A DNA stretch of 62,641 nt from an uncultured Lachnospiraceae bacterium (GTDB lineage Bacteria; Bacillota; Clostridia; Lachnospirales; Lachnospiraceae): the NCBI GenBank assembly GCA_949743325.1, contig CATJTQ010000097.1, positions 1 to 62,641 of the forward strand, written 5' to 3'. Shown piece by piece: positions 62,061 through 62,641 of the stretch. Within the stretch, counting starts at the first letter, position 1; each line of letters starts with the position of its first letter. A program made the translations under genes and the position numbers. The notes beneath the pieces are model-generated. The model saw nothing but the letters and a program-made list of their open reading frames with translations. It did no database searches and was not told the origin of the DNA.

Positions 62061-62641
62061 GTGTATTCAAAAGTAAAAAGGATTATAGATTTTATTGTAG
62101 CATTGATAGGTTTAATTGTTTTATCATGGTTATTTTTAATTTTAATAATATGGATTAAAATTGATTCAAAAGGACCAGTTTTGTTTAAGCAAAAAAGAAT
62201 TGGAATACATAAATCATATTTTAATATTTATAAATTTAGAACAATGTATATTGATACACCAAAGGATATGCCTACACACATGCTTGCTGATCCTGATCAG
62301 TATATTACAAAGGCAGGTAAATTCCTTAGAAAAACCAGTCTTGATGAGCTGCCTCAAATTCTGAATATTTTAAAAGGCGAGATGTCAATAATAGGTCCCC
62401 GTCCAGCGTTATGGAATCAGGATGATTTAGTTGCGGAGAGGGATAAATATGGTGCTAATGATGTTATGCCAGGTCTTTCAGGCTGGGCACAAATAAATGG
62501 AAGGGATGAACTTCCAATAGATGTAAAGGCAAAATTAGATGGAGAGTATGCAGATAAAATTAGCTTGAGTTTTGATTTAAAATGTTTCTTTGGTACAATC
62601 AAAAGTGTGCTTAAAAGTGATGGTGTTGTTGAAGGCGGCAC
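62061..62641 (+). CDS. Initiating sugar-phosphate transferase (3' truncated by window)
   Basis: It starts at GTG 62061 with AAGGAGG 7 bases before it; the frame is open to the window end (193 residues). An N-terminal hydrophobic helix (about 8-34) is followed by the bacterial sugar transferase domain: SKGPVLFKQKRIG, FNIYKFRTM, LRKTSLDELPQ, MSIIGPRPA and PGLSGWAQINGRDELP, then the DLKCFFGT segment near the end. It transfers a sugar phosphate onto undecaprenyl phosphate, the first step of repeat-unit assembly. Only a few residues are likely to be missing. It is the natural successor to the dehydratase gene, separated by 79 bases that hold a weak hairpin. Confidence 0.92.
   Translation, partial: MYSKVKRIIDFIVALIGLIVLSWLFLILIIWIKIDSKGPVLFKQKRIGIHKSYFNIYKFRTMYIDTPKDMPTHMLADPDQYITKAGKFLRKTSLDELPQILNILKGEMSIIGPRPALWNQDDLVAERDKYGANDVMPGLSGWAQINGRDELPIDVKAKLDGEYADKISLSFDLKCFFGTIKSVLKSDGVVEGG

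Overview
The window is AT-rich chromosomal DNA (roughly one third G+C by eye) from a Gram-positive clostridium. The best fit is a pectin- and glycan-using Lachnospiraceae relative, for example the Lachnospira/Eubacterium eligens or Butyrivibrio area. The signs are strong AGGAGG-type ribosome sites, a long Bacillus-type SRP RNA, spmA/spmB, a dockerin, a class D-like sortase, an orphan MsmK/UgpC ATPase, and a secreted pectin esterase set. The species is not determinable by reading alone. No insertion sequence, prophage or CRISPR array is visible. Both window edges cut genes.

Layout. 1-7.8 kb: end of an unknown basic protein, adenosylhomocysteinase (minus), a secreted SGNH acetylesterase with a lipoprotein, the shared sugar-transporter ATPase MsmK, a pectin methylesterase lipoprotein broken by one in-frame stop, and a CdaR-type regulator. 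8-21 kb: the most unusual block. An aconitase-family hydratase is followed at once by three genes resembling the MukF/MukE/MukB-like (JetA/JetB/JetC, MksFEB) DNA-loop-extrusion subunits. After them comes a 1.3 kaa protein with TPR-like repeats, a very long acidic middle and a C-terminal AAA-type ATPase, in the place where a Wadjet system would carry the JetD nuclease. 21-26 kb: a secreted dockerin-flavodoxin-cyclophilin-like fusion, a FIST-GGDEF diguanylate cyclase, and SpmA/SpmB.

26-38 kb: glycogen debranching enzyme, a sugar-binding lipoprotein paired with a chemoreceptor (minus), an XRE regulator with a LytTR response regulator, an Rpn-type nuclease with a 24-bp tandem repeat, a Na/Pi cotransporter, and the cell-wall pair ddl-murF. 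38-45 kb (minus): an FtsX-type ABC exporter with a two-component system resembling peptide-antibiotic sensing modules, the SRP RNA on the plus strand behind a perfect consensus promoter, and a PadR/DUF1048 pair. 45-55 kb: O-acetylhomoserine sulfhydrylase, Sfp-type phosphopantetheinyl transferase, tRNA-Ser(CGA), an atypical phosphofructokinase, the dnaX-ebfC-recR replication/repair operon, and a pentose-phosphate run (araD, transaldolase-like, transketolase) ending in an HD protein.

55.4-62.6 kb: a cell-envelope operon, starting with a strongly expressed secreted protein carrying a sortase-like tail, its neighbouring sortase, a four-TM protein, then CpsB phosphatase, Wzz-type CapA, CapB/CpsD tyrosine kinase, a WbpM/CapD-type nucleotide-sugar dehydratase and the first part of an initiating sugar-phosphate transferase: the front end of a capsule/exopolysaccharide locus. 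Several terminators have unusually long structured loops, two of which share a sequence motif.
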